From: Halorubrum sp.
Lineage (GTDB): Archaea; Halobacteriota; Halobacteria; Halobacteriales; Haloferacaceae
Direction: 5' to 3'
Length of the DNA: 48,909 nt
Assembly (NCBI GenBank): GCA_028275105.1
Contig: JAQCNI010000046.1
Coordinates: 1 to 48,909, forward strand
The notes under the pieces are model-generated. The model worked only from the letters and a program-made list of their open reading frames with translations. It did no database searches and was not told the DNA's origin. How positions within the stretch are numbered: position 1 is the first letter of the stretch; each line of letters begins with the position of its first letter. Both the position numbers and the translations under genes were made by a program. This document shows positions 9,794 to 19,022 of this stretch, one piece after another.

Positions 9794-10699
9794 ATGGGCG
9801 ACGCCACCGGAGCGAACGACCCCGTCGTCGAGGCGGTGTTCGACGCGGTCGCGGGGATCGCCCCGGAGATCCGTGACGCGTTGCCCGGTCGTCGCGTCGA
9901 GAGCGGGACCGAGAACCCCTCCGGGGAGACGGTACTCGCGGGGGACATGTACGCCGACGAACTCCTCGCCGACGCGCTGACCGCGATCGACGGCGTCGGC
10001 GCGTTCGTCAGCGAGGAGCGGCCCGAGGCGACCGACGCCGGCGAGGGGTACTCGGTCGCCATCGACCCCCTCGACGGCTCCTCGAACCTCCGGTCGAACA
10101 ACACGATGGGAACGGTGATCGGCGTGTACGACGCCCCGCTTCCCGCCCCCGGGCGCGACCTCGTCGCGGCCGGCTATACGCTGTACGGCCCGATCACGAC
10201 GATGGTCGTCGCGGACGAGTCCGGCGTCCGCGAGGAGGTCGTCGAGCGCGACCCGAACGCGACCGGGGAGGACGGCCCCGAGGGCGCTTCACGCTCGGTC
10301 GTCGACGAGGATCTGACGCTCCCCGACGAGCCGACCGTCTACGGCTTCGGCGGACGGATCCCCGACTGGCCCGACGCGTTCCTGGAGTACGCCCGCGAGG
10401 TCGAATCCGAACTCAAACTCAGATACGGCGGCTCGATGGTCGGCGACGTCAACCAAGTGGTGACGTACGGCGGGGTGTTCGCGTACCCCACGCTCGTCGA
10501 CGACCCCGAGGGGAAGCTCCGGCTCTCCTTCGAGGGGAACCCCATCGCGTACGTGATCGAGCGGATGGGTGGGGCGTCCTCGGACGGCTCCGGCTCGATT
10601 CTCGACATCGAACCCGACGGGCTCCACGACCGCGTGCCGCTCTACGTCGGCAACGAGGCACTGATCGACCGGCTCGAAGCCGCACTCGACGACGAGTAG
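9794..10699 (+). CDS. fbp: class 1 fructose-1,6-bisphosphatase
   Basis: IDPLDGSSNLRSNNTMGTVIGVY metal-binding motif, RYGGSMVGDVNQVVTYGGVFAYP; adjacent to aldolase. Confidence 0.92.
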   Translation: MGDATGANDPVVEAVFDAVAGIAPEIRDALPGRRVESGTENPSGETVLAGDMYADELLADALTAIDGVGAFVSEERPEATDAGEGYSVAIDPLDGSSNLRSNNTMGTVIGVYDAPLPAPGRDLVAAGYTLYGPITTMVVADESGVREEVVERDPNATGEDGPEGASRSVVDEDLTLPDEPTVYGFGGRIPDWPDAFLEYAREVESELKLRYGGSMVGDVNQVVTYGGVFAYPTLVDDPEGKLRLSFEGNPIAYVIERMGGASSDGSGSILDIEPDGLHDRVPLYVGNEALIDRLEAALDDE

Positions 10700-10734
10700 C
10701 GGAACGAATCGCGATGTTTTCCGATCGGTGCGGT

Positions 10735-10987
10735 GGCGCGCTCCGGTGAGCGGGCCGAAGGCTCGTGAATCCGAGCGCGAGGGAGTCGCACGCGACGTGG
10801 GCGACCGACGGGAGCCCACAAGCGAGCGACGAGGCTGGGGAGGCGCGAGGCGTACGGCTGTGCGGGGTGGGACTCAAAGGGGCAGCTGCGAGGGCGGCGC
10901 AGGCGACGAAAGCACTGGACGGAGCGAACGAAGTGAGTGACTGAAGCGCGCATCGAGCGTGCGCCGCCCTCGCAGCTGGGGCTTTGG
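10735..10987 (+). repeat. dispersed structured repeat, copy A
   Basis: shares GGCGCGCTCCGGTGAGCG..., GAGGCTGGGGAGGC..., GGGGTGGGACTCAAAGGGGCAG and CTGGGGCTTTGG modules with 29635-29883(-) and 47489-47798; perfect 19-bp inverted repeat 10883-10901 / 10960-10978. Confidence 0.85.
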
Positions 10988-11087
10988 CGGTTATGATGGT
11001 CACCGCGACAGCAACCGCGTACCGTCGGACAGCGGACACTCCGACGGTGGGCATCTCGATATGCCGCCCGACACTCACGAAATCGGA

Positions 11088-11395
11088 CTATATCGGCGGT
11101 TCGGACGTCCCGTTCCCCAAATCGACGGGGTCGTACCCGACCCGATCGCGGGCGTGCTCGACGTTGAACGACGAGTTTGGGTCGTCGCTGATCCCGTAGA
11201 ACACCTCGAAGACGCCGCCTTCGACGCGCCGTAGTCGGAGTCGAGCCGGATCGGGGCCCCGTGGTCGACCGTGAACCCGTAGTTGGGGTCGGACGGTTCG
11301 GGGGCGTACCCCGACTCGTACATCCCGACCGCGTGGTTCGACGGGGCGGGGACGACGGCGACGACGCCGTGTGCGCCGGTGAGGAGAACTGGCAT
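11088..11395 (-). pseudogene. frameshifted, internally deleted NAD-dependent epimerase/dehydratase (Azf/uronate-dehydrogenase-like)
   Basis: frame 1: MPVLLTGAHGVV...NHAVGMYESGYAPEPSDPNYGFTVDHGAPIRLDSDYGASKA; continues in another frame as GGVFEVFYGISDDPNSSFNVEHARDRVGYDP; most of the Rossmann core is missing. Confidence 0.82.
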
Positions 11396-11400
11396 GGCGA

Positions 11401-12072
11401 TCAGGCGGACGCCTCCTCGTCGTCGCTCGCGGTCCACCGCCGCGCGCCGGGGAGCAGGCCGACGAGCGTCGTGATGTACCCGAACTTGAACAGCCCAACC
11501 TGCGAGAGACCCCCGAGGACGAACACGGCGAGGAACGGAAGCGCCGTCGGGTCGAAGAGAAGCGGCTCGGCGGTCAGTTCCTCGGCAGCGGTCGCGAACG
11601 ACTCGGGGGTGAGCGACCGGGTCGCGAGCGCCGCACCGATGAAGGCGGTCGAGACGAGGAGCGTCGTCCGCGTGAGCACGAATCCGAACAGCGCGCCGAC
11701 GGCGACCCCCGCGAGCGTCGCCCCGACGAGCAGGAGCGTCCCCTGAATGCCTCCGGCCCCGGCGGCGTACAGCGGTCCGACCGCAAAGCGGCCGACGAAC
11801 CCGCCGACGACGCCGCCGATCCCGAGAACGGCGAAGGAGAGCCCGGCGTATGCGATGAACCCGCCGACTGCGGCGCCGACGAGGACCGCACCCGCGGTGA
11901 GCGCCAACCCGTCGACGGCGACGAATCCGAGGACGTTCGGGGCTGCGAGGTAGCCCGCGCCGGCGCCGATCAGGAGCCCGGTCAGCGTCACGGCGTACAC
12001 GGAGACGGCCGCGCCGACGAACGCGAGCAGGAGCCCGACGACGACGACCCCCGCGTTGAGTGGCGTGAACAT
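11401..12072 (-). CDS. polytopic glycine-rich membrane protein (DUF4203-like)
   Basis: MFTPLNAGVVVVGLLLAFVGAAVSVYAVTLTGLLIGAGAGYLAAP... about 7 TM segments. Confidence 0.75.
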   Translation of the reverse strand: MFTPLNAGVVVVGLLLAFVGAAVSVYAVTLTGLLIGAGAGYLAAPNVLGFVAVDGLALTAGAVLVGAAVGGFIAYAGLSFAVLGIGGVVGGFVGRFAVGPLYAAGAGGIQGTLLLVGATLAGVAVGALFGFVLTRTTLLVSTAFIGAALATRSLTPESFATAAEELTAEPLLFDPTALPFLAVFVLGGLSQVGLFKFGYITTLVGLLPGARRWTASDDEEASA

Positions 12073-12173
12073 ACTCTCACGTGTGCCGTCATTCGGCTTA
12101 AAAGGTCGCAACGCTTCGACCCCGGGGCGGGCGACCCGCGATTCCCACCGTATCGCACGCGTTCGGAATCCCC

Positions 12174-12452
12174 TCACCGCGACCGACGCTCGACGCGTCT
12201 GTCGACGCGCCGCGTGTACCCCCCGACTGCGAGGCCGAATCCGACGATCAGAAGCGTGAACCCGAAGAGCTTGGAGGTGCCGACAGTCAGCAGCGCGAGG
12301 ATCACGCCGAACACGAGCGCGAACACGCCGGCGACGACGATGCCGGCGTCGACGAGCGGCGACGGTTGAAGGGACTCACAGTGTGGGCAGATGCGGGCGT
12401 CCGACGGGATCGGCTCCCGGCACTCGAGACAGCGGACACGGTCGCGGGGCAC
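12174..12452 (-). CDS. zinc-ribbon small membrane protein
   Basis: VRCLECREPIPSDARICPHCESLQ (CxxC...CxxC) followed by two TM helices. Confidence 0.82.
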   Translation of the reverse strand: MPRDRVRCLECREPIPSDARICPHCESLQPSPLVDAGIVVAGVFALVFGVILALLTVGTSKLFGFTLLIVGFGLAVGGYTRRVDRRVERRSR

Positions 12453-12509
12453 GGTCGCTCGTTCGGTAGTCGACGGCTTATCGCTTCTCGTGGGGGGACG
12501 TCAAACGCA

Positions 12510-13844
12510 TCAATCGTCCGCGGCGGTCCCGTTCCCGCCGCCTCCTCCGCCATCGCTCCCAACTACCCCGAGCGTCTCGTCGACCTGCGTGACCACGGTC
12601 ACGAGTGCGATGACCGAGAGGACGGCCCCGACGGCGAAGGGGACGACGAACCCGAAGCCGACGAGCCACCCGGACGCCAGCGGGCCGAGGGCGACCCCGA
12701 GCCCGAACCCCATCGTGAGCACGGACAGCGTCGACCCCGACTCGCCCTCCCGGGCGAGGTCGCCGGCGAGTGCGAGCGAGGGAGCGAACACGAACGCGAC
12801 GGCGACCCCCTGTCCGAGTCGGACCAGCGTCATCACCGTGGAGTCGAACACGAGCCCCTGTAGCAGCGTCGTCGGCACGAGGAGGACGAACCCCACGAGG
12901 AGGAACGGCCGCCGGCCAAATCGGTCGCTGGCGCGCCCGACGGGCACCTGAAGGGCCACGTTGGCGATGGTGACCGCGGCGAATTGGAGCCCGAACCACA
13001 CCGGCGGCTGGTCAAGCCGGACGTTGACCTCGTTCTGGAGCGTCGCGAACAGCGCGATACAGATCCCCATCGCGACCGTCGCTACCCCGAGCGCAAACAC
13101 CGGGTCGAGCAGGCGGTCCTCGCCGCGAACCTGGATCGAGAGGTCGTCGCCCGCCTCCGCCGTATCGGCGGCGTCGTGGACGAGGAGGTAGACGAGCAGG
13201 AAGCTGAGGTACGCGCCGAAACAGGCGACGACGAAGGCGGCGTTGAACCTATTGATCGTCGGGAGACCGAGCGCCGTCAGGTCGTACGGCCCGTTGTCGA
13301 CGACGACGCCCGCGAGGACGGGGCCGAAGCCGAACCCGATCAGCCGGAACGTGTTGAACACGCCGAAATTGCCGCCACGCTCGTCCGCGCCCGACGCGTA
13401 CTCGTTGACGAGCGCGACCGTCGCCGGGATCGTCAACGCGGCCCCGAATCCCTGGATCGCCCGGAGGACGACGAGGATCCAGTAGGAGTCCGCCAGCGTG
13501 TAGAGCCCGCTCGCCGTCCCCAGGAGGAGGATTCCGACGAGGACGAAGGGGCGGCGGGTCGCCAGCCGGTCGGAGAGGCGTCCGGTCCACGGCTGTGAGA
13601 GGCTGTTGAGGAAACCGAACAGCGAGAGGACGAACCCGATGAGCAGCGGCTCCGTCAGCGTCACGCTCGCCACGCCGACCCCGACCCTCGTTCCGAGGAG
13701 CGCATCGATCGCGATCAGGTCGCTGGCGACGTACAGCGGGAGGACGACGATGAGAAAGGAGTTGCCGACCGCCCCGACCATTCGCGCGAGCGCGAGGACG
13801 ATCACGCGCCGGTCGGTGTCACGTATCCGTGCGATCGACCCCAT
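12510..13844 (-). CDS. MFS transporter
   Basis: 12-TM pattern with QPWTGRLSDRLATRRPFVLVG and VPVGRASDRFGRRPFLLVG motif A repeats. Confidence 0.92.
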   Translation of the reverse strand: MGSIARIRDTDRRVIVLALARMVGAVGNSFLIVVLPLYVASDLIAIDALLGTRVGVGVASVTLTEPLLIGFVLSLFGFLNSLSQPWTGRLSDRLATRRPFVLVGILLLGTASGLYTLADSYWILVVLRAIQGFGAALTIPATVALVNEYASGADERGGNFGVFNTFRLIGFGFGPVLAGVVVDNGPYDLTALGLPTINRFNAAFVVACFGAYLSFLLVYLLVHDAADTAEAGDDLSIQVRGEDRLLDPVFALGVATVAMGICIALFATLQNEVNVRLDQPPVWFGLQFAAVTIANVALQVPVGRASDRFGRRPFLLVGFVLLVPTTLLQGLVFDSTVMTLVRLGQGVAVAFVFAPSLALAGDLAREGESGSTLSVLTMGFGLGVALGPLASGWLVGFGFVVPFAVGAVLSVIALVTVVTQVDETLGVVGSDGGGGGGNGTAADD

Positions 13845-13922
13845 CCGGGCGTCGTTCGGTCGGGGCCGTGAAGGCGCTTGCGAACGGCGGGAGAGGATCC
13901 GGTTCCCGGAACCCGCCCGAGG

Positions 13923-13979
13923 CCGGGAGGCGCCCCGAAGGGCCGGGCCGGGAGGCGCCCCGAAGGGCCGGGCCGGGAC
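13923..13979. repeat. 25-bp tandem repeat (2.3 copies), ccgggaggcgccccgaagggccggg
   Basis: period-25 match at 13923, 13948, partial at 13973. Confidence 0.8.
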
Positions 13980-13981
13980 GC

Positions 13982-14488
13982 TCAGCCCTCGACGACCCCG
14001 GAGCCGGGACGCTCGACGCCGCGTACCTCGAACCGGGCGCCGCCCGCGGCGGAGTCGGTCGCCGTGACGGTCCAGCCGTGCGCCTCGGCGATCTGCGTGA
14101 CGATCGCCAGGCCGAAGCCGGTGTTCCCCTCGATTCCGCTTTGCCCGGGGGCGAACGGATCGTCGCGGACGTCAGCCGGGATTCCCGGGCCGTCGTCGAC
14201 GACGTAGAACCCGGCCTTGAGGTCGCCGACCCGAACCGTGACGTCGGCCGAGCCGGAGTTCGATCCCCCCGCGCCGAAGTCCGACCCGTCGCGTGCGGTG
14301 TTCCTCGGCCGCGCCCCGGATGCGGTTCGCCAGTCGAACGACCCCGACTTCAGCCGCTCCAGCGCCGACTCCGGGTCCGTCACGTCCGTCACCGCCGCCG
14401 ACTCAAGCTCCCGACCGAAGAACGTCTCGGCGAGATCGAGCACCGAGGGGTCTTCGTCGACGTGTAACACGTCGATCCGATCCACCAC
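13982..14488 (-). pseudogene. remnant of hybrid histidine kinase: REC N-terminus joined directly to HATPase_c C-terminus
   Basis: VVDRIDVLHVDEDPSVLDLAETFFGRELESAAVTDVTDPESALERL then FYVVDDGPGIPADVRDDPFAPGQSGIEGNTGFGLAIVTQIAEAHGWTVTATDSAAGGARFEV; no HisKA, PAS or N-box. Confidence 0.75.
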
Positions 14489-14600
14489 GGGCGGGGTACG
14501 AACCGACGAAGCAAACGCGTGTCGGCCCGATCCGGGAGGGAGGTTCGCTGCCGCCGCGCGTGGTGGAGTCTTAAGTCGCCGGGGAACCGAACGACGATGA

Positions 14601-16169
14601 ATGCCGGGCGAGACGCTCCCGGGGGTGGATGCGAACGACGCCGATGACGAGGACCGCATCGTGTTCCACGTCGACATGGACTGTTTTTACGCCTCCTGCG
14701 AACGGCTCCGGGAGCCCGCATTGCGCGGCGAGCCCGTCGTGATCGGGATGGGCTACGAGCCCGGAGAGACGGTCGGGGCGGTCGCGACAGCCAGCTACGA
14801 GGCTCGCGAGTTCGGCGTCGAGAGCGCGATGCCGATCTCCGAGGCTCTCGACCGCCTTCCGCGGCGGGCCGACGCCGATGAAGCCGATGACGACGATGGC
14901 GACGACGACGGGACGAGTTCCGGGGAGAACGCCACCGAGCCGACCGAAACCGGCCACTACCGCTCGGTCGACCTCGAGTTCTACGAGTCGGTCGCGGCGG
15001 AGGTGAAGGACGTACTGCGCGACGCCGCCGACGTCGTTCGTGAGGTGAGCATCGACGAGGCGTACCTCGACGTCACCGACCGGACCTCGTGGGGAGTCGT
15101 GGGCGGCGATGGCGGTCCGGAGCCGAGCGCCGGAACCGAACCGAAACCGAGCGCCGCGGCCGGGCCGACCGACGCGAGGACGCTCGCGGAGGGATACGCG
15201 CGACACGTCAAGGGCCGGATCGGGCGCGAGGCGGGCGTCCCCGCGAGCGTGGGCGTCGCCCCGGAGATGTCGACCGCGAAGGTCGCCAGCGACGCGGACA
15301 AACCGGACGGACTCGTCGTCGTCCCCCCCGGGTCGGTCGAGGGGTTCCTCGCGCCGCTGCCGACGGCGGCGCTCCACGGCGTCGGGCCGGTGACGGAACG
15401 GGCCCTTGCGGACCGCGGGATCGAGACCGCCGGCGACGTGGCGGCGGCCGACCGGGAAACGCTGACGGCCGAACTCGGCGAGCGGGGCCAAGCGCTGTAC
15501 CGTCGTGCCCGCGGCGAGGACGACCGAGCGGTGACGCCGCGGGGGCTGCCCAAGAGCCTCTCGCGGGAATCGTCGCTGCCGGCGACCGCCGACGAGGTGC
15601 GGAAACGCGAGACCGTCGCCGCGCTCGCGGCCGACGTCGCCCGCCGGGCTCGCGAGCGGGGCTGTCTGTACCGCACCATCGGGATCAAGGCGGTCGTTCC
15701 CCAATATGACGTCAACACGCGCGCCCGAAGCCTATCCGGCCCGGTCGACGACCCGGGGTTGGTCGAGACGGTTGCGCTGGAGTTGCTCGCGGAGTTCGCC
15801 GACGAGGCGGTTCGAAAGCTCGGCGTCCGCGTCTCGAACCTCGACTTCGCGGCGGGCGACCAAGCGACCCTGACGGGATTTGACGCCGGGGGGGCGACCG
15901 AGGGCGGGGGTGACGGCGGCGAAACGGCCGGTCGGGACGGACCCGACCCGGTCGCAACCGACCCGATCAAGACCGTCGGCGACCGCGGGAAACTCACCGA
16001 CTGGGTGGGCGCCGGGGACGACGCGGAGGATGTCGGCGACGAAGGGGGAGCGGCGGGACGGGCCGACCGGGCGGGACCAACCGAGCGATCGGAACCAACC
16101 GAACGAGCGAGGTCGCCTGCGATCGACGCCCGTGACGACGACCAGACGTCGCTCCGGGAGTGGGAGTGA
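14601..16169 (+). CDS. dinB: DNA polymerase IV (Y-family)
   Basis: IVFHVDMDCFYASCERLREPALRGEPVVIGMG, SIDEAYLDVTD, VGVAPEMSTAKVASDADKPDGL, LHGVGPVTERALADRGI. Confidence 0.95.
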   Translation: MPGETLPGVDANDADDEDRIVFHVDMDCFYASCERLREPALRGEPVVIGMGYEPGETVGAVATASYEAREFGVESAMPISEALDRLPRRADADEADDDDGDDDGTSSGENATEPTETGHYRSVDLEFYESVAAEVKDVLRDAADVVREVSIDEAYLDVTDRTSWGVVGGDGGPEPSAGTEPKPSAAAGPTDARTLAEGYARHVKGRIGREAGVPASVGVAPEMSTAKVASDADKPDGLVVVPPGSVEGFLAPLPTAALHGVGPVTERALADRGIETAGDVAAADRETLTAELGERGQALYRRARGEDDRAVTPRGLPKSLSRESSLPATADEVRKRETVAALAADVARRARERGCLYRTIGIKAVVPQYDVNTRARSLSGPVDDPGLVETVALELLAEFADEAVRKLGVRVSNLDFAAGDQATLTGFDAGGATEGGGDGGETAGRDGPDPVATDPIKTVGDRGKLTDWVGAGDDAEDVGDEGGAAGRADRAGPTERSEPTERARSPAIDARDDDQTSLREWE

Positions 16170-16225
16170 CCGGCTCAAAATTGCGTCGGCAGCGGATTTT
16201 AGGCCGCCGCGAGCAACGCGGGAGT

Positions 16226-16777
16226 ATGGACGAGGATGACCTCGCGTGGGAGACGACCGGGACGGAGATCGACTACCGCTGTCCGGGGTTCGACGTACGC
16301 CGGGACGACGTGCGGTTCCCGGACGGCGAACCGGGCGAGTACCACTACGTCGACGAACCGCCGACGGTCGTGGTGCTCCCCCTGACCCCCGACGGCGACG
16401 TCGTCGTCATCGACGAGTGGCGACAGGCGGTCGGTCGAGTGAACCGGTCACTCCCGGCGGGAACGGTCGAACCGGACGACGGCGACGGGCTCGATCGGGC
16501 CGCCGCTCGGGAACTCGCGGAGGAGACCGGCTACGAGGCGGCGGCATTCGAGCGGTTGACGACGGTCGAACCGGCCAACGGCGTGGCGAACGCCGTCCAT
16601 CACTACTTCCTCGCGACCGGCTGTGAGCCGACGGCCGACCGGGACCTCGACGACAACGAGTCGATCGAGGTCTCGGTAGTCGACTACGACGACCTACTCT
16701 CGACCGTCGTCGACGACGGCCTCCGGGACGGCCGGGCCACGGTCGCCGTCTTATGGTACGAACTCCTCCGTCGATGA
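16226..16777 (+). CDS. NUDIX hydrolase
   Basis: LPAGTVEPDDGDGLDRAAARELAEETGYEA Nudix box; start at MDEDDLAWET. Confidence 0.92.
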   Translation: MDEDDLAWETTGTEIDYRCPGFDVRRDDVRFPDGEPGEYHYVDEPPTVVVLPLTPDGDVVVIDEWRQAVGRVNRSLPAGTVEPDDGDGLDRAAARELAEETGYEAAAFERLTTVEPANGVANAVHHYFLATGCEPTADRDLDDNESIEVSVVDYDDLLSTVVDDGLRDGRATVAVLWYELLRR

Positions 16778-16823
16778 GGGCTGACGGACAACGCTTTTGG
16801 CCGGCAGTACCAATACCGGATCA

Positions 16824-17765
16824 ATGACCGATCCCGCCGACGATCCGAAACACCCCCTGAACACTCCGGAGCAGCCCTCGAACACTCCGGAGCAGCCCTC
16901 GAACACTCCGGAGCAGCCCTCGAACGATCCGGGACAACCCGGCGGCGCGCCGGAGCAACCCGCCGAGTCGACGACCGATCCGAACCCCGAGCCCGACGGG
17001 TCCCGCCTGATGGCCGTGGCGGTTGCCGTCGGGCTCGGCGTGCTCGGCCCGGGAATCGCGTTCGTGGGCGGACTCGGCGTGTGGTTCGCCGACGCCGCCG
17101 TCGGCGGACTGCCGCTGGCGGTGAGCATCGTGCTCACGCTGATCGTCGGCCAGTACGTCGCGTTCGCCGGGCTCGCGGTCGCGTACCTCGGGTGGCGCGG
17201 ATTCGACCGGGCGGGTATCATCTCGTATCTCGGCGTCCGTCGGCCGAGCCTGAAGGAGCTGGGGCTCGTCGTCGCCGGCTGGGTCGTCATCCTGATCATG
17301 GTGCTGGTCGTCTCCGCCGTCATCCAGTTCCTCGGGACCGAGACCGCGTCGAACCAGAGCGCCGAGGTCGCGATGGACAACCCGGCGATCATCCCGCTGT
17401 TCATCGTCGCCATGTTCCTCGTCGTCGGCCCCTGCGAGGAGATCCTCTATCGCGGCGTCGTTCAGGGACGACTTCGAGAGTCGCTGCCGGTGGCCCCCGC
17501 CATCGTCATCGCGTCGGCGGTGTTCGCGGTCATCCACGTGATGGCACTGACCGGCGGAATCTCGGGGCGGCTCACGACGGTTGCCGTGCTCTTCTTCCCG
17601 AGCCTCGTCTTCGGGGCGGTGTACGAATACACCGGGAACATCGTCGTCCCGGCGCTGCTTCACGCCCTCCACAACGCCGTCATCTTCACCATATTGTACA
17701 TCGGCGTCGTGTACGCCGACGAACTCGGCGGGACGACGGGCGGCGCGTTGCCGCTGCCGTTTTGA
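16824..17765 (+). CDS. CPBP-family intramembrane metalloprotease (ABI/Rce1-like)
   Basis: VVGPCEEILYRGVVQGRL (EExxxR) and ALLHALHNAVIF; N-terminal NTPEQPS repeats. Confidence 0.92.
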   Translation: MTDPADDPKHPLNTPEQPSNTPEQPSNTPEQPSNDPGQPGGAPEQPAESTTDPNPEPDGSRLMAVAVAVGLGVLGPGIAFVGGLGVWFADAAVGGLPLAVSIVLTLIVGQYVAFAGLAVAYLGWRGFDRAGIISYLGVRRPSLKELGLVVAGWVVILIMVLVVSAVIQFLGTETASNQSAEVAMDNPAIIPLFIVAMFLVVGPCEEILYRGVVQGRLRESLPVAPAIVIASAVFAVIHVMALTGGISGRLTTVAVLFFPSLVFGAVYEYTGNIVVPALLHALHNAVIFTILYIGVVYADELGGTTGGALPLPF

Positions 17766-17799
17766 GCGGGGACGAGAAGCGTATCGCTCGCGAGTTCGG

Positions 17800-18163
17800 C
17801 GGACTGAGGGGAGTAAGCCCCCTTCGGTTCATCCCGACATTCGGCTGAGCGTCCGCGCCGTGGCCGGACTACCTGTCGCGCGGACTTGCACCGGCGAGGG
17901 TTCGCCGTTCCATCCGTTCCCACCCGTCGATCCTCATCGGGTTAACTCCCTTCCCTCACGGGTCGGTTCGCGCGTTCGCGGGTGCCCCCGCGAGCGCCGC
18001 GGTCACCGAGGCGACCGCGCGAATCACGGGTCGGGGCGGGGGGTGTCGTTGCTGTTCCAGAGCCAGCCGTCTCCGACTCCGGGCGTGTGCCCGGTCGCCC
18101 GTCCGGCCGGTGGGGGGACTTTCCTCATGCCGGAGGCACGGGAGTCGGGCTCCCTCTGTCCGA
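17800..18163 (-). ncRNA. rnpB: RNase P RNA (archaeal type A)
   Basis: minus-strand CR-I GCATGAGGAAAGTCCCCCCACC, CR-IV/V region GGTGCAAGTCCG...GACAGGTAGTCCGGCC, and ATGAACCGAAGGGGGCTTACT; 5' CGGACAGAGGGAG pairs with 3' CTCCCCTCAGTCCG (P1). Confidence 0.93.
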
Positions 18164-18179
18164 ACGTGGGTAGCCGGGC

Positions 18180-18191
18180 GCGGGGAATAAG
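18180..18191 (-). promoter_or_regulatory. TATA-like element for RNase P RNA
   Basis: CTTATTCCCCGC on minus strand, centred ~23 nt upstream of the predicted 5' end. Confidence 0.45.
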
Positions 18192-18297
18192 CGGTTCGGT
18201 CGGGGGAGTTGACCGAGGCGAACGCCGCAAAACGGGATCGATCACGAACGATCACCAAAGGGAAGCGTTCAAGTCGTCAGCACCCATATATGTGTGT

Positions 18298-18900
18298 ATG
18301 TCCGAGGCACAGACCGTTCGGCTCTCGTACGATGACGGGGCACGGGCGGTCGAACTCGCACGCGAGGCGGTCGAGTCGTTCGTCCTGAACGGACAACGAG
18401 AACAGCCGGGAAGCATGCGGGACGCGTTCTACGCTCGGACGGGCGCGTTCGTCCGCCTCGAATCGACTCGAGGGCGCGGTCGGCTCCGAGGCTGCGCGGG
18501 CGCGTGGGACGACTCGGACCAACTCGGCCACGCCATCGTCGAAGCGGCGATCAAGGCGGCCTCCGACGACTCCTGTGGCTCGGAGGTCGAGCCGAAGGAG
18601 CTCGACAACATCACCGTATCCGTCTGTATCGTCTCGAACACCGTTCTCACGAACGACCCCCTCGAGGACCTCACGATCGGTACTCACGGCGTCGCCGTCG
18701 ACGGCGGCGGGTCACACGGGTGGCTGTACCCGACGGTCCCCGTCGAGAACGGCTGGTCCGGCGCGGAGTTCCTCTCGCGGGCCTGCCGGAAGGCGAAGAT
18801 CTCACCGACCGCCTGGCAGGACGACGACACGATGGTGACGCTCATCGAGGGACAGGTGTTCCGGGAGCGCCCCGACGGCGGCGCGGTCGAGGAACTGTAG
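18298..18900 (+). CDS. AMMECR1 family protein (TIGR00296-like)
   Basis: GAFVRLESTRGRGRLRGCAGAW, ELDNITVSVCIVSN; ORF-track extension to 17581 overlaps rnpB and is rejected. Confidence 0.9.
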   Translation: MSEAQTVRLSYDDGARAVELAREAVESFVLNGQREQPGSMRDAFYARTGAFVRLESTRGRGRLRGCAGAWDDSDQLGHAIVEAAIKAASDDSCGSEVEPKELDNITVSVCIVSNTVLTNDPLEDLTIGTHGVAVDGGGSHGWLYPTVPVENGWSGAEFLSRACRKAKISPTAWQDDDTMVTLIEGQVFRERPDGGAVEEL

Positions 18901-19022
18901 GTCGAAAAGTCAAACGGCCGAAAGAAGCCGGACGGCCCCGAGAATCCAGACGGGCCGAGACGATGGAATCGCCAAAGGCCGTCGACCCGCACCGCAGGCC
19001 CTCCATTTCTCGGTGCTCGGGC

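Noticed and set aside
10728-10940. Arg/Gly-rich ORFs inside the dispersed repeat (also 47416-47841 and 29676-29924)
   Set aside because: Frames differ between copies and indels break them; conservation is at nucleotide/structure level, not protein.
17581-18297. N-terminal extension of the AMMECR1 ORF
   Set aside because: Overlaps the CPBP gene end and RNase P RNA; sequence is Arg/Ser/Pro low-complexity and the family start is at 18298.
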